Positions 34,201 through 45,008 of a stretch of 64,000 nucleotides of DNA are shown here, piece after piece; position 1 is the stretch's first letter; each line of letters starts with the position of its first letter. The DNA lies in assembly GCA_022836615.1 (NCBI GenBank), contig MU405311.1, forward strand, positions 62,001 to 126,000, in the 5' to 3' direction. The notes below the pieces were generated by a model. That model was not told the DNA's origin. It ran no database searches and saw nothing but the letters and a program-made list of their open reading frames with translations. The position numbers and the translations under genes were made by a program. Source of the DNA: Annulohypoxylon bovei var. microspora. Lineage: Eukaryota > Ascomycota > Sordariomycetes > Xylariales > Hypoxylaceae.

Positions 34201-37200
34201 TTCTCCTTGATGACAACTACTTTGGGTTCAGCCGCTAATTTTGCCGGATCAGTCTCGGGGGTACTATTTGCGAGTACGCAGCATTCCTCGAGCTTGCCCT
34301 TCTCATTGAGGAAGCAGAAGTGCACCTGCGCTAGTGTGCTAGCTTTCTCCATTCTGTTCACCACATTCTGACAGACTTTCCAGTCGGGAGGCTCTATGTC
34401 ATGATGTCTTTTAGCCCAGACAGAAACCATAGCCTGGTATAAAGACCGTTGACCGGGGAATACGCCGTCGTTATTGTCAAGCAAATGCTGGATAATATTC
34501 TTAGTACGATCCCTGCGTAATGTACCGACAGTAGGGTTATGTCTTTTGAGGGTTTTCTTTAGGGTAGATTTCTGGTTCGGCTGCATAGCCTCTTTGCTCG
34601 AGTGATTGATAATTGACGCGCCTTGGCTGTCTCTTACGGCACTTGCATTGCCGGAGTGGTTGGTGGCTGGGGATTGGGTACCTGTTTCTAGGCTTCCGGC
34701 CACTGTAGATTTCAGTGAAGAGGGCCTTGAATCGACACTACGTGATTCCAGCGCACTATTCAAGTCTTCCACTTGACGTATATAAAAGGGGTCAAGCCCG
34801 ACATACGTATCAGGCTTCTCCTTAGATTTATCTTTACGGTTTCGAACCGACGATGTAGCATGAGTATCAGTTTTCGCTCCGTGGTTCTTCGATAGAGAAG
34901 CCATGTCTTGTTCTTCTCGTATATTTAAGTTAGGTACGGCGCCTTGCTCATTGGCTCTGGAGAGTCTCTTGTCTTTTGCCTGGGGTGATGCTTGGTTTGT
35001 CTGACGCAGCTGGGGGGCCATGGCATATGTGCTAGGCGGTGCAACCTGGCCATTTCCTCGGCGCCTTCGATGGTCTACAATATCATAGGCTTCTAAATCT
35101 TGTAGGGTGACAGAGCCTCTGATAGATTTCGCGTCAGACAAGTCCTCGGTAAATTGGCTAGGTATGACAGTCTCACTAGGACGAGTACGTTTGGAAGGCA
35201 GGATGCGACGCCCACCAACTTTGAGGTTATTCTGATTCGCACTGCGATCCAAACTTTGCCGTTGTGACGAACCTCGGGTTCGGCCCTGCCTCTGGTCGTC
35301 AGGTATATCTGATGGCTCTGACTGAAGTATAGGTTTAGGCTTTGGGAGTTGTCGAGGGCGCTTGGGTGGAGGTATAGGTGGCGGGACGAAGGTAAGATTG
35401 CAAGCTGAATGGGATTTGTTAAGATGATATTCTAAACCGTTCGAATTCTTCCAGCTGTTGCCGCACTTGTCACACCGATATTCCGATTTGCCACCACGTC
35501 CTGCCTTCCGTTTGGGCTGTATAGGCGCTACTTCCGATGATACAGTAGAATCACCTTGAGCTACATGCTGGGACGGGCTTTGGCTTGAATCTGCAGGAGG
35601 CGAGGGTCCTGCTTGGAGTAAAGAAGCATCCTCATTAGTCGCATGGCGTGTTAGAAACAACGGATCTTTGAGTGCATCGTGTCTGAATGCTAGAACAAGT
35701 GATTTTTTTCGTCGTCCCTTCTTTCCAGGAGGATCTAGCATATTGTCCGGTTCACGGTAAACACCAGGCGATCTAGAAGGGCGAGGTGGAGACGGAGGCG
35801 GAGGCGGAGGTGGTGGCGGTAGCGGTAGCGGTAGTGAAGGAGGAGCAACTGGCAATTCCGAGCTATGGATTTGCTGCTGCGGGATTGTCATAGAAACCGC
35901 CTCAGACTCGTTTCTTTGTAAATCTGTTTCCTGGTTATCTGTAGGTTTCTCTTCTTCTCCCACGTCTACCGACGGGGGTTCCTCTATCCTAGGCATCTTG
36001 CTAGGATTCCCACGACTACCACCGCGTGATTCTCGGCCAGGCTCGTCATCTACGAGCCTTTTCCGCTTCCCTCCCCACTTTAGAGTGGTTTTTTGTACGG
36101 TACGATTGAGATGATAAAATGAGGACGCGTGTATCTTTGCAATTTTAGATAGTTGGGGTTGTGAAAATGCGTAGCTACTTGCCGGAACAACCGAATTTTG
36201 TTGTGAGGTATCCTCATCTAGAACTGGTTCAGTAGTTGTTTCCTCCTGATTTTGAATTCCGTCTTCTTTTTCAAGTTCCGCAGAAGGACCAGCTTTGTTG
36301 TTACTCGTGTAAAACTGGTAGGTCATCGTCTTCCCCAAACGAGTAAGCTCCGAGGTGACGTCTAGATGTTTTAAATGGTCAGGTTGCGAATTAGGTTGTG
36401 ATAATACCGCGGTCAGTGCGGCGATATATTTGCGGTAAGTGCTTCCTAATGTCAAGCGACCGACCTTTGCATTTGAGGATCCGTTCGGGCCGGCCCTCTC
36501 AATTATTTTGAATGTTGTGTTGACTACGGGTTCGTATGGAGTCCACAGCGATGGTGTTGGGTCTTCATGGCTTATTAGCTCGGGTGGTTGTTCGTTTTTC
36601 GGGACCTTTGTTTTCGCTTGTGTATGGGGACTAGGTTGAATATCCTTGCCCTTGTTATATCTGGCTCGAGATGCTTGGCCTCTCTTTCCCAGACGTGCAG
36701 AGGGGACTTGGATATGAGCACTCGGCGTAGTCCGAAAGACTCTCCATTCCTCGGCTGTCGGTTCCCTAATAAACTTAGTGCAGTCCTTGAAGAGTCTCTG
36801 ACCGTTGGCGAAACGTGCGGCCACAAACGTCGCTGCACCAATGTTGGTAAACCATCGTGATGTCTTTGCTAGTGCTCTCATCTGAGGCACAGCCCTAGTA
36901 TCCAGCTTAGTTCGCATATCGCAGTACCGCATAACCCCCCATGCTTTGAGAACAGCGTTGAAAGCTTGTGCAATGGCTATGTAGTCAAGTCTCTCGCTGT
37001 TCCAGCAAGCACTAAACGGAACGGGGGCAAGATCTTTAGTCAAGGCCTCCTTTGACACGTCGATCTTATCAAAATTAAGACCATCGCGACCCTGCTTCGC
37101 GCTCTCGGCAAACTGAGCAAGCCATAACTTGCTAGAGCGACATCCGCGAAGAATTATAGGTTGTTTAATGATATACCCTTTTTTTGCTAGAGAGTCCGTG

Positions 37201-37947
37201 CGGGTGGGAAGAGAGCGCTTGTCCTGGCCGGATAATCGAACTAGATCTCCTTGGAGGATACCATTTTCTCTCATGGATGCAATGTCAACGAGCGCCTTCC
37301 ATTCAAATAATGGTATCCTCTTGCTATCTGGGCTATGTCCAGCAAGCGTTTTCCATTGGCGCTCCTCGGAAACATGAAGACGAGGTCTAGACTTCTGTGT
37401 AACTTCGTCCAGGTCTTGTGGGTGCTTTGAGTGACGGCGCTTATCCTTTACTGGAGTGGCGGTTTTATTATCGGTTGGTTTGACATCGTCCGCGGAAGGC
37501 TCAGGATCTTCCTCTTCTGGAAGAGCCAAGATCTCATTTAATGAGAGATGATTGAGTTTTCTGTTCGCACCTACGAAGACATCCGACCTTGCCACCAGCC
37601 ACCCCCAGACTTTTGCAGCTACAGAAAGGTCGTAATGGCTAGTATTTTGTTGACTGTGAGATTCATGGTCAGAAATAGCACTGTTTCCATTGTCGTCGCC
37701 CAGCGCATGGCTTTCATCACCATGTGCTCCGGAGGGATTGTCCGTCTCATTTTGATCATCGCTGTAGAAAGATTCTATCTTCTTCAACAAAGTAGAGACG
37801 GAACATCCTAGTAATTGAATAAGTATGCTTGGATTCAATGTAGTCGATGTAACAGCGACATATTAGTTGCTCACCTCGAACGCCAGAGAAGGCGATCTCA
37901 ATTAAGAGTGCGTCAATCAATTCTTCGATGTCCACGTCTAGTTCCAT
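31239..37947 (-). CDS. tfc3: TFIIIC B-block-binding subunit (Tfc3/Sfc3-like)
   Basis: Largest TFIIIC subunit; binds the B-box of tRNA genes and recruits TFIIIB for RNA polymerase III. Two exons, 37947-37875 and 37807-31239, give 2213 residues. The intron is phase 1, joining GVRG to CSVSTLLKK, so the N-terminus is MELDVDIEELIDALL. Recognised by the B-block winged-helix region near residues 170-250 (RIPLFEWKALVDIASM, GILQGDLVRLSGQDKRSL, RTDSLAKKGYI) and by family-like length and layout. Around residue 800 is one C2H2 finger (YRCDKCGNSWKNSNGLEYH). A Pro-rich run (LPLPPPPPPPPPSPP) and long charged linkers separate the helical parts. Distant from well-characterised yeast proteins, so the symbol is by family. 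A tRNA-His gene lies 650 bp past its 3' end, and a B-box-like sequence lies in its promoter. Confidence 0.88.
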
Positions 37948-39051
37948 CTTGGAAGTCGATGTTCGAAGTAGAAGTTTGAATGAGGAGAAATAAAGAAATG
38001 GATAAAAATGGCGATAAAATTTTAGGCGCTAAAAGGATCGAACCAAAGTGCTTCAGAAAGTTGACTTGAGGATGCGCACGATGTTTGGTTCTAAATTGAG
38101 AATGGGAGTGAGATTGATTTTTTAGTGAGGGAAGAGGGGGAAGTTGAGATTTTGTGGGGTAAATTTGTCAGACCAAAGGATAACTGGTTGGCAAACCTAA
38201 ATTCTCCCGCCACTGGTAGCTGCGACGCTTTTTAAGGCTAAATATCGGTTAAATCTAATAATCATCTTATGTAAGGAATACAAATGTGTCCTTCAATTGT
38301 CCAGTCAAAGAAAACCCATGTCTGATTCAATGGTGTATCATGTTTTTAAGAAGACAATAACAACTATCGGTACCTAGCAACCTACTAGGTATGTATTAAA
38401 TTACAGCCATGGTACTCGCAAGGGAGATAGGTTACGCTGAGCTTTCCAGGTAGGTGTGCGCAGATACCCTCTTCCCCTTAAAATAAATTAGTGGAAGAGA
38501 GCATAATGATTCGCCTCCTATAAGAGGGCAAATATTAGTGGCCATCGACACTCAAGAGTCTCAAGTTTCCCTTCGAACAATCTCAAAATCCCTGAAACCA
38601 TCAATAAGTATTCTATAATCTAGCAATATATATCGCGAGAGTATTCAACATTTATCAATTCAGAATAATTGTCGGGAAATAGCTCCACCCTACGTATCAT
38701 CCAATGCACGTATATCAACTGTATCTAAGCCTGGATTCAGGGTGCTTCTAATACAGACTGTTTTATTCGCAAATCGGTCACTTTTCTTTGCACACACCAG
38801 CTCCTATCTCTTAGTGTACCGCAAGAGGTTCTCTAACTACCTACTACGGATGCTTCCAAATCTTCTGTGTTACCATCATCTGGTATAGATGTCGTCAAAC
38901 AACAAACATCTGCCAATCCCTGATAAAGCCACCCACGGGATTTTCGTCCTAGTCTTCAATTATTTATATAAATGTGTCGGCACTAGTCTCATTTCGCAAG
39001 CCCCTTGAACTCCTATGGTATGCTAACTCGCTATTTTCCCATCGCAATGCT
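37948..39051. other. intergenic: TFIIIC gene promoter and polymerase delta subunit 3' flank
   Basis: About 1.1 kb without a gene. It includes the orphan B-box-like string (38035-38044) close to the TFIIIC start, an AT-rich middle and a TACCTAGCAACCTACTAGGTA block near 38371. No other feature seen. Confidence 0.6.
38035..38044 (-). promoter_or_regulatory. orphan Pol III B-box-like sequence in the TFIIIC gene promoter
   Basis: Minus-strand GGTTCGATCC, the same ten bases as the B-box of the tRNA-His gene in this window, 88-97 bp before the ATG. The T-stem bases around it do not pair, and there is no A-box or cloverleaf, so this is not a tRNA gene. Confidence 0.4.
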
Positions 39052-40746
39052 CTAAACTGCGACAATCTTGACTTTCGTAACGTCTAGGGTCTCCATATCT
39101 ACTAGCACTATCTCCTGCGTGGCCGAGAAAGACGGCACGGCGACGAGTCGCACGGCTTGTCCGTCTATGCCGTGGATGATCTTAGTGCCGAACTCAGGCT
39201 GGCAGCCCACGAAGTAGAGATGTGGACATGTCTGCATAACGAACGGATCATCGTCCTGGAATGGATAGCTCCCTAGTATGAATTGTTAGCATAGCACGGC
39301 ATGAATAGGGGTCGTTGACTTACATAGAGTGTCTGGTGCTGTCGGCGCACAGCATCGCCACCTGCACATAGCCTCCATCATACCCAGGCGGTCGTCACTA
39401 CCGACGTATTTGAATATGTCGTCTACATTCTGCCCACCAGTTCCTAAGACCCTCCAGCCGTCTATCTCCCCCTCCCACGGGTTTGTTACCGTGTCGAACC
39501 AACCCACCTCAGAGGACGTCGGTTGAGCCGTATATGGTCTTGAGTGGGGGAACATGGCTGGGTGTATCGATTGCTGCGGGTAACTAGCGTTCGCGGGATC
39601 CTGTGCGCCGGGTAATAAAGTAACCGGCATTGTGGGCAATAATGTTGAGAGGAATTCGTCTAAGAGTTGTGATGGTAAAGCGTTATATGCGGCGCTATCA
39701 TATCCGTATTTCTTCTGAGCCTTCTTCTCGGTCATATCCTCGTCTGCCGCTCCTCTCTCTTGAAGAGAAATCGAATTTCCGGCGATGATCAACCGGCTTA
39801 TTTGAGAGAGTTCCTGCTGGGCTGCAGGATCTAGAGACTCGCCTAGCAAAAATTCCAATAGCAGATTAAGCTCAATAGCATGTGATGCGTCGCTACCGGA
39901 GAACCCCAGACCAGAAACAATTGCTATTTTACCTCCACTGCCCTTGGGTTGGACATCAGTCATATCGGCATCCTCGCTCTTTGGCTTAGCTTCGCCCCCC
40001 TTTATGCTGCCACCTGTGGCCGGCGCCTTAGATAAAGCCCAGCGATCCGGTTGCGGAGGTAGATCTGGGAACTTCAAGTCCATGACTTCTAGCTCGCCGT
40101 TCGCATTCTCGGTGCCCATGGCAGCCATGATGCAGCCGGTGACGAGAATAACCGAGTCTAAAACATCACCCACGAGGCGTATTCGGCCAGACTCGTCCTC
40201 AAGCGTGACAGCATCGGAACCATCCTCCGAGTAGTACTTTTTATTCGAGATGGGGGCTGACAGCCATCGCTAAAAATAGAGCAGAAATATTAGACAGATT
40301 CATAAAAGGACATTTAGCTGCTCAAATACGTACATCCTTAGAGACGTCCTCAAGAATATTCGGCTTTAGGGGCATATCCATGTAGACAGTACCAATAACC
40401 CAGCACAGCTCACCCTGCCGAATATCAAGTACTCGCTCGGCTCGTTTTACAGTCTCGTCCCCGATGATCTTGCCATCCCACGCATCAGTTGCTAGCTGCT
40501 CGACGGCAGGCTTGATCTTGGTAAGTCTCAGGAAGTACATATCAGCAAACTGTTGCTTATATGGTTTATCCTTGTCAAGCCTAAAGGAGTGCAGCGGTTT
40601 GTAATTCGAAGATGCTCTTTCGAGCTCATCCTCCGGCTTGCCCCTGTGAATGGTTAGTAGGTATAATCGGATATACTTATCAAGGATAATTGAACTTACG
40701 AAGGCTTCCGGAGCAAGTTTCCGGGGATATCATCTAGTGAAGTCAT
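39052..40746 (-). CDS. pol31: DNA polymerase delta small (B) subunit
   Basis: Regulatory B-subunit (yeast Pol31, S. pombe Cdc1, human POLD2) that holds the catalytic subunit to Pol32 and assists lagging-strand synthesis. Four exons: 40746-40700, 40643-40334, 40269-39324, 39272-39052, giving 507 residues; phases 2, 0 and 1 all agree. The N-terminal part includes YKQQFADMYFLRLTKIKP and the OB-fold region (GELCWVIGTVYMDMPLKPNIL). The C-terminal two-thirds is the inactivated phosphoesterase fold (KIAIVSGLGFSG, LIIAGNSISLQ, PVTLLPGAQDPANASYPQQ, NPWEG, LGTGGQNVDDIFKY). It ends with CPHLYFVGCQPEFGTKII, characteristic of the family. Divergent from Ytm1 with a 444-bp shared promoter that has two ACGCGT boxes near this gene. 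Confidence 0.96.
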
Positions 40747-40840
40747 TATGAAAATACTTCATTGACATCCTTGTCGATCTTGGAAAAAAAGAAATTGAGA
40801 GGGTGAGCGGTATAGAATTCTGAAAAGGTGCACTGAAAAG

Positions 40841-40866
40841 ACGCGTTCACAAGAACGAAGACGCGT
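40841..40866. promoter_or_regulatory. two ACGCGT (MCB) boxes upstream of pol31
   Basis: Perfect ACGCGT palindromes at 40841-40846 and 40861-40866, 20 bp apart start to start, 95-120 bp before the pol31 ATG. The second is followed by TTTTGGCG, an E2F/MBF-like core. ACGCGT is the binding site of MBF (Mbp1-Swi6), which drives G1/S expression of replication genes in yeasts. Confidence 0.6.
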
Positions 40867-41190
40867 TTTGGCGTTAATTGACTGTGGCTGCCGTTTCTAA
40901 AGTGGCTTATGTGCCCACTCCGAATCACAGATGCTTTGATTGGCTAAGACCCCTGTATCGTGGGGTAAAGCTACTACCCTGGACTCCCTGGAAGGTTGGA
41001 TGGGATTTTTCAATGCTATGCTATCGATAAGAAAAAAAAGTTCCTACCTAGTAGTCAACTTCGAAATTCCCAGCCAAAATTGACAGCATTGGGTAATACC
41101 TTCAAGACGAACCATTACGATATCACATTTTGAGATTGAATAATTGGCATTGCCTAGCAATCCTAGAGCGTCCTACCGTACAACATCAGC
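40867..41190. other. divergent promoter remainder, pol31 and ytm1
   Basis: The rest of the shared upstream region. No further motif of note; it includes a poly-A run near 41033. A plus-strand frame (41130-41714) overlaps Ytm1 and is a shadow. Confidence 0.5.
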
Positions 41191-42666
41191 ATGGACGCGT
41201 CCATAAGCCAGCCCTCCGGGGCCCCGGAGCCGCAGCAGATCCGGGTCAACTTCACGACGACGTCCCCCGACCTGCAACTCCCAGAAGGTCGAACCCAGCT
41301 GCTCGTGCCCGCGGACATAAAACGATACGGCCTCTCCCGCGTCCTCAACTCAGAGTCTATGCTCGCCACGCCCACGCCTATCCCCTTCGACTTCCTGGTC
41401 AACGGCAGCTTCCTGCGCACCTCGCTCGAGGACTACCTGCGGACGCACGGCCTGTCCGCCGAGTCCGCCGTCACCCTGCAGTACGTGCGCAGCCTGGTGC
41501 CGCCCGCGTACCAGGCCAGCTTCGAGCACGACGACTGGGTCGCCGACGTCGATGTGTTGTCTGCGAGCTCGCGCGCCGGCCTCTGGAGCGGCGCCAAGTT
41601 CTCCACGGGCCAGGACCGCATCCTGACCGCGTCGTACGACGGCCTGCTGCGCGTGTGGAGCAGCGCGGGGAACGTAATCGCGACGTCGCCGTCCGGCAGC
41701 CAGGGCGGGCATAGCGCCACCGTCAAGTCGGCCAAGTTCCTGTCCGCGTCGCTAGTCGCGTCCGCGGGGCTCGACCGCACCGTGCGCGTGTGGAAGTACG
41801 CCGAGGCCGACGACCGCCTCTCCGGCACAATGAAGCCATCGCTCGAGCTGTACGGGCACAAGGCGTGCGTCGAGTCGCTCGACGTCCACGGGCCCACGGG
41901 GCGCATCCTCAGCGCCGGCAGCGACGGCACCGTCGGGCTCTGGACGACCTCGAAGACCTCCGCGCCCGCGGCCCCGGCCTCCCTCCTGCCTGGCGCCAGC
42001 ACCAACTCGTCCTCGAAGAAGCGCAAGCTGGCGCCCTCGACCGCACCCCAGCGCGGGCCCCTCTCCCTCATGCAACCGCACACGTCGTCCACCTCCGCCG
42101 CGCTGTTCTCCCCCGCCGACCCCACGATAGCCTACACCGCGTCGCAAGACCATACGATCCGGACGCTGGACCTGACGACGTCCAAGACCGAGAACGTGAT
42201 CACGACCTCGCACCCCCTACTATCTCTATGCTGGCTTTCGCGCGGGCTGCTCGCGGCCGGCACCTCGGCGCGGCACATCACGCTAGCAGACCCGCGGGCG
42301 GACGCGTCGACGACGTCGGTGATGACGCTGCGCGGGCACCGCAACATGGTGGGGAGCCTTAGCGCGGCGCCCGACAGCGAGCACGGGCTCGTGTCCGCGT
42401 CGCACGACGGCACGTGTCGGATCTGGGACCTGCGGGGCGCGCGCGCGGGCACCCGGGCCGAGGGCGGCGGCAGCGTGGGTGAGGCTGTGTACGTGATCGA
42501 GCGGGAGAGCCAGAGGGGGCAGAAGAGCGGCAGCAAGAGCGACGTGCCAGGGCGGGGTGCTAAGGTGTTCGGCGTGGCCTGGGATAAGAGCTGGGGGATC
42601 GTGAGCGGAGGCGAGGATCGCATGGTGCAGATTAACGGGGGTAGGGACTTGCTCGCGGCGGATTAG
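41191..42666 (+). CDS. ytm1: ribosome biogenesis WD-repeat protein Ytm1
   Basis: Nucleolar 60S assembly factor in the Nop7-Erb1-Ytm1 (PeBoW) complex, removed by the AAA-ATPase Rea1. One exon, 491 residues. The N-terminal NLE domain (about 10-75: QIRVNFTTT, then LLVPADIKRYGLSRVLN and PIPFDFLVNG) is the part that Rea1 grips. The linker contains LQYVRSLVPP. About seven WD repeats follow, several ending in recognisable D-x-T-x-R-x-W motifs (LDRTVRVW, SHDGTCRIWD). A low-complexity insertion (SSKKRKLAPSTAPQRG) looks like a nuclear-localisation signal. Strong GC bias gives long ORFs on the opposite strand and in other frames; these are shadows. The start is the first ATG and keeps the full NLE domain. 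Confidence 0.96.
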   Translation: MDASISQPSGAPEPQQIRVNFTTTSPDLQLPEGRTQLLVPADIKRYGLSRVLNSESMLATPTPIPFDFLVNGSFLRTSLEDYLRTHGLSAESAVTLQYVRSLVPPAYQASFEHDDWVADVDVLSASSRAGLWSGAKFSTGQDRILTASYDGLLRVWSSAGNVIATSPSGSQGGHSATVKSAKFLSASLVASAGLDRTVRVWKYAEADDRLSGTMKPSLELYGHKACVESLDVHGPTGRILSAGSDGTVGLWTTSKTSAPAAPASLLPGASTNSSSKKRKLAPSTAPQRGPLSLMQPHTSSTSAALFSPADPTIAYTASQDHTIRTLDLTTSKTENVITTSHPLLSLCWLSRGLLAAGTSARHITLADPRADASTTSVMTLRGHRNMVGSLSAAPDSEHGLVSASHDGTCRIWDLRGARAGTRAEGGGSVGEAVYVIERESQRGQKSGSKSDVPGRGAKVFGVAWDKSWGIVSGGEDRMVQINGGRDLLAAD

Positions 42667-43399
42667 GATCTAGATCGTTGGGGAGGGAGTTGGAAGGGAG
42701 GAGAGGTTACTTGCGGCACGAGGATGGCTTGTGGATAGAGAAAATACTTAAGGCATGGTGAATATACCCACTCGGATTAGATATTTGATGTCTAGTCTAT
42801 GTATGCATATGTAAACGATTCCATCTATGTATCTCTTGACTGTTATAGATTATTGTCTTGCATGAAAGTGATAGATGTAGTATATTGATGCTCCTTGCGA
42901 TGTATACCTGTACCGTATACGCTGTTCAGTCATCGTAAAATGATGTCTAGCAAATAAGGTATCTATGCAAGCTTAATTAGACTGTTGCAAGCCTGCTATA
43001 ACCTCATGATCTATGATTATTGATATATTTTAAATCAACGCACAACTACGTATTCACGGCCGTGGGATTTGTGCGATATTGCGGAGCAGAATACCAAGTG
43101 ATCATCGTTTTCTCTCTTGGTAATGGTCTTATAGTACGCAGTACAGTAGCTGCGAATCTAGTCTATATATATACAACGAACTCAAAGCATGCCTTCTAGA
43201 GTTTGATATATCCCTAGCTAGCATTGATAACTAGGTGACCAACGGTTGAATTGACAACCTTAGACCATTTAATATGCACCTTTATAAATGGCAAGCCGGT
43301 TTCCTGGAGAATCAATCCTAAGGTGACCACCCTAAGCCGCCAACAGCACCTATTTAACGTTGTGAGAGTCATAGGGTATTTATAAAATCCCTACGAGCG
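42667..43399. other. convergent intergenic, ytm1 and exonuclease 3' ends
   Basis: AT-rich; probably the two 3' UTRs. No open frame of note, no repeat beyond short TATATA runs near 43165, and no RNA gene recognised. Confidence 0.6.
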
Positions 43400-45008
43400 T
43401 CACGAACTCGGGTTTGAAATAAGGGTGGCAATATAAGGCCACCGAGAGCGCAATGAATCTCCTAACGCCGTGCTCGCGATCTCCTGTTGCAGCCTCTCTA
43501 CGTCCGCGGGAAGTTTCTCAACTTGGATGGCCGTGAGCACGTAGCCGATGACCGTAGCGGCCTTTAGGGGAGGGTCTCGCAACAGTGCCGCTATCGTCTG
43601 AAGTTCGAGTCCCTGGCCGTGCCACATATAATACGCGCGGAGCTGCACGAAGGTCGCCTTCATAGTGGGGTGGGCGGTTTTGTAGCAGACCACGCGGTCT
43701 TCGGCGATCTCGACGCGTGAGTCTTTCGGGCCTGGTGGCGGTTTGGATGGTGTTCTTTTTAGTTTAATGGCTGATGTGGCTTCTAATTCGGTTTTTTCCG
43801 TTGCGTCTACCACCGGGTCTTCGTTAATGGCTAGTAACGTATTGTCTGTCAGGCGAATGGGGAGATTGCGCTCCGCGTGATACGGGGTAGGCGGACAGGG
43901 ATCGAGCTGCTGTCTATGATGCTCAAGAGTGGCATAAAGTTGTAATCCGGCATAAGCATCCGATGATGAATCTAGAGCACTATGAGATTGAGCTCCGTGG
44001 AGTTGAGGGAGGGAAAGACTTACAAACGACCTGGTCCATATTGAGAGGCTTGGTCCAGTCACTCGATCGGACGTCCTGGCCCTTGTATAGGGGTAGGTGT
44101 AAATACTGCTCTACCTGAGTCGCTAGCGGCACAAGTCTCTTGTTTATTTCGCTGTATTGACCCGTGACGCAATACGTAACGAGCTTATACAAGTGACTAA
44201 GCTCCAGCAATCCCTTCGAATCGACACTCAAGAAATTCCGCAGCCTAGTTGCGTCACCTTTTATAGCAACGCCGACTTTGGTGACACTCGGGTCTTCCAT
44301 AATAGCCTTGAATGTAGGACCCACTATGTCGCCTTTGTTTTTTTCGGCGAATAGAGCGACGTGGAAAAGTCCAATACGACTTGGACTTGCTATTTGTATT
44401 AGCGAGACGTTTCTCCTGAACCCTTGCCACTTCATTGAGTCCGCGGCCCATTCCAGATCGAAGCCAAGTACTTTTTCATCTTTGAAGAATTCCTGACAAA
44501 CTCGCTCCATCGTATGTGTGCTTCGACAGTAATGCACCTTAACTTTTTGTTCTGTGCCATCATTCAATGTCGCACGGTATTGAGTGTAAGACCAGAACGA
44601 ATCAGTAGATCCAGCAGATGCCTTCTTAGCAGCGTAGAACAAGTCGTCCACCATCTTAAATGGCAACGCGGATATGGGAGGTTCCTCTAGAATATTTGTC
44701 TTCTTGCCTACAGAAATAGTATCTGCATCTTCATCAATTATCCCAGCTGCTGCATACGTATCTCCAACTGATTTTGGCATATCAGGCTTTGGCGTCGACA
44801 ATGATAGTCCCTCTAACTTTGGATACAACATAGAGTCTCCTAGGACATCTGGATGAGATCCTGTAGAGCGAGTTTTGTTCGCTGCTACCGTCGCCCCATT
44901 CGAAGCTTGTGCATCTTCAGGGGCTAGGACTGGAGAGCGCGCAGCTGGCGAGAACGAGATGCCTCGTATAGGGTGCCATAATTGATGCTTGGGTGGTGTT
45001 GCAGTCAT
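43400..45008 (-). CDS. WRN-like 3'-5' exonuclease domain protein with C-terminal HTH-like segment
   Basis: DEDDy exonuclease family (RNase D/WRN exonuclease). Two exons: 45008-44024 and 43971-43400, giving 518 residues. The ATG at 45008 was used because nothing upstream in frame is ATG. ExoI is in LGFDLEWAAD (Asp and Glu), ExoII region in KVGVAIKGDATRL and ExoIII in YSSSDAYAGLQLY (Tyr and Asp). The ExoIII motif is created only by splicing at the distal acceptor (intron 44023-43972, 52 nt); two nearer AGs give a stop or a 31-nt intron. After a Lys/Pro/Thr-rich linker comes LRAYYMWHGQGLELQTIAAL followed by TVIGYVLTAIQ, which resembles the helix-turn-helix found at the C-terminus of RecQ/WRN helicases. 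No helicase domain is present. Substrate (DNA or RNA) cannot be told. Confidence 0.9.

Noticed and set aside
41350..42623. Long minus-strand frames opposite ytm1
   Set aside because: Shadows caused by very GC-rich codon use; no family motif, while ytm1 is unmistakable on the plus strand.
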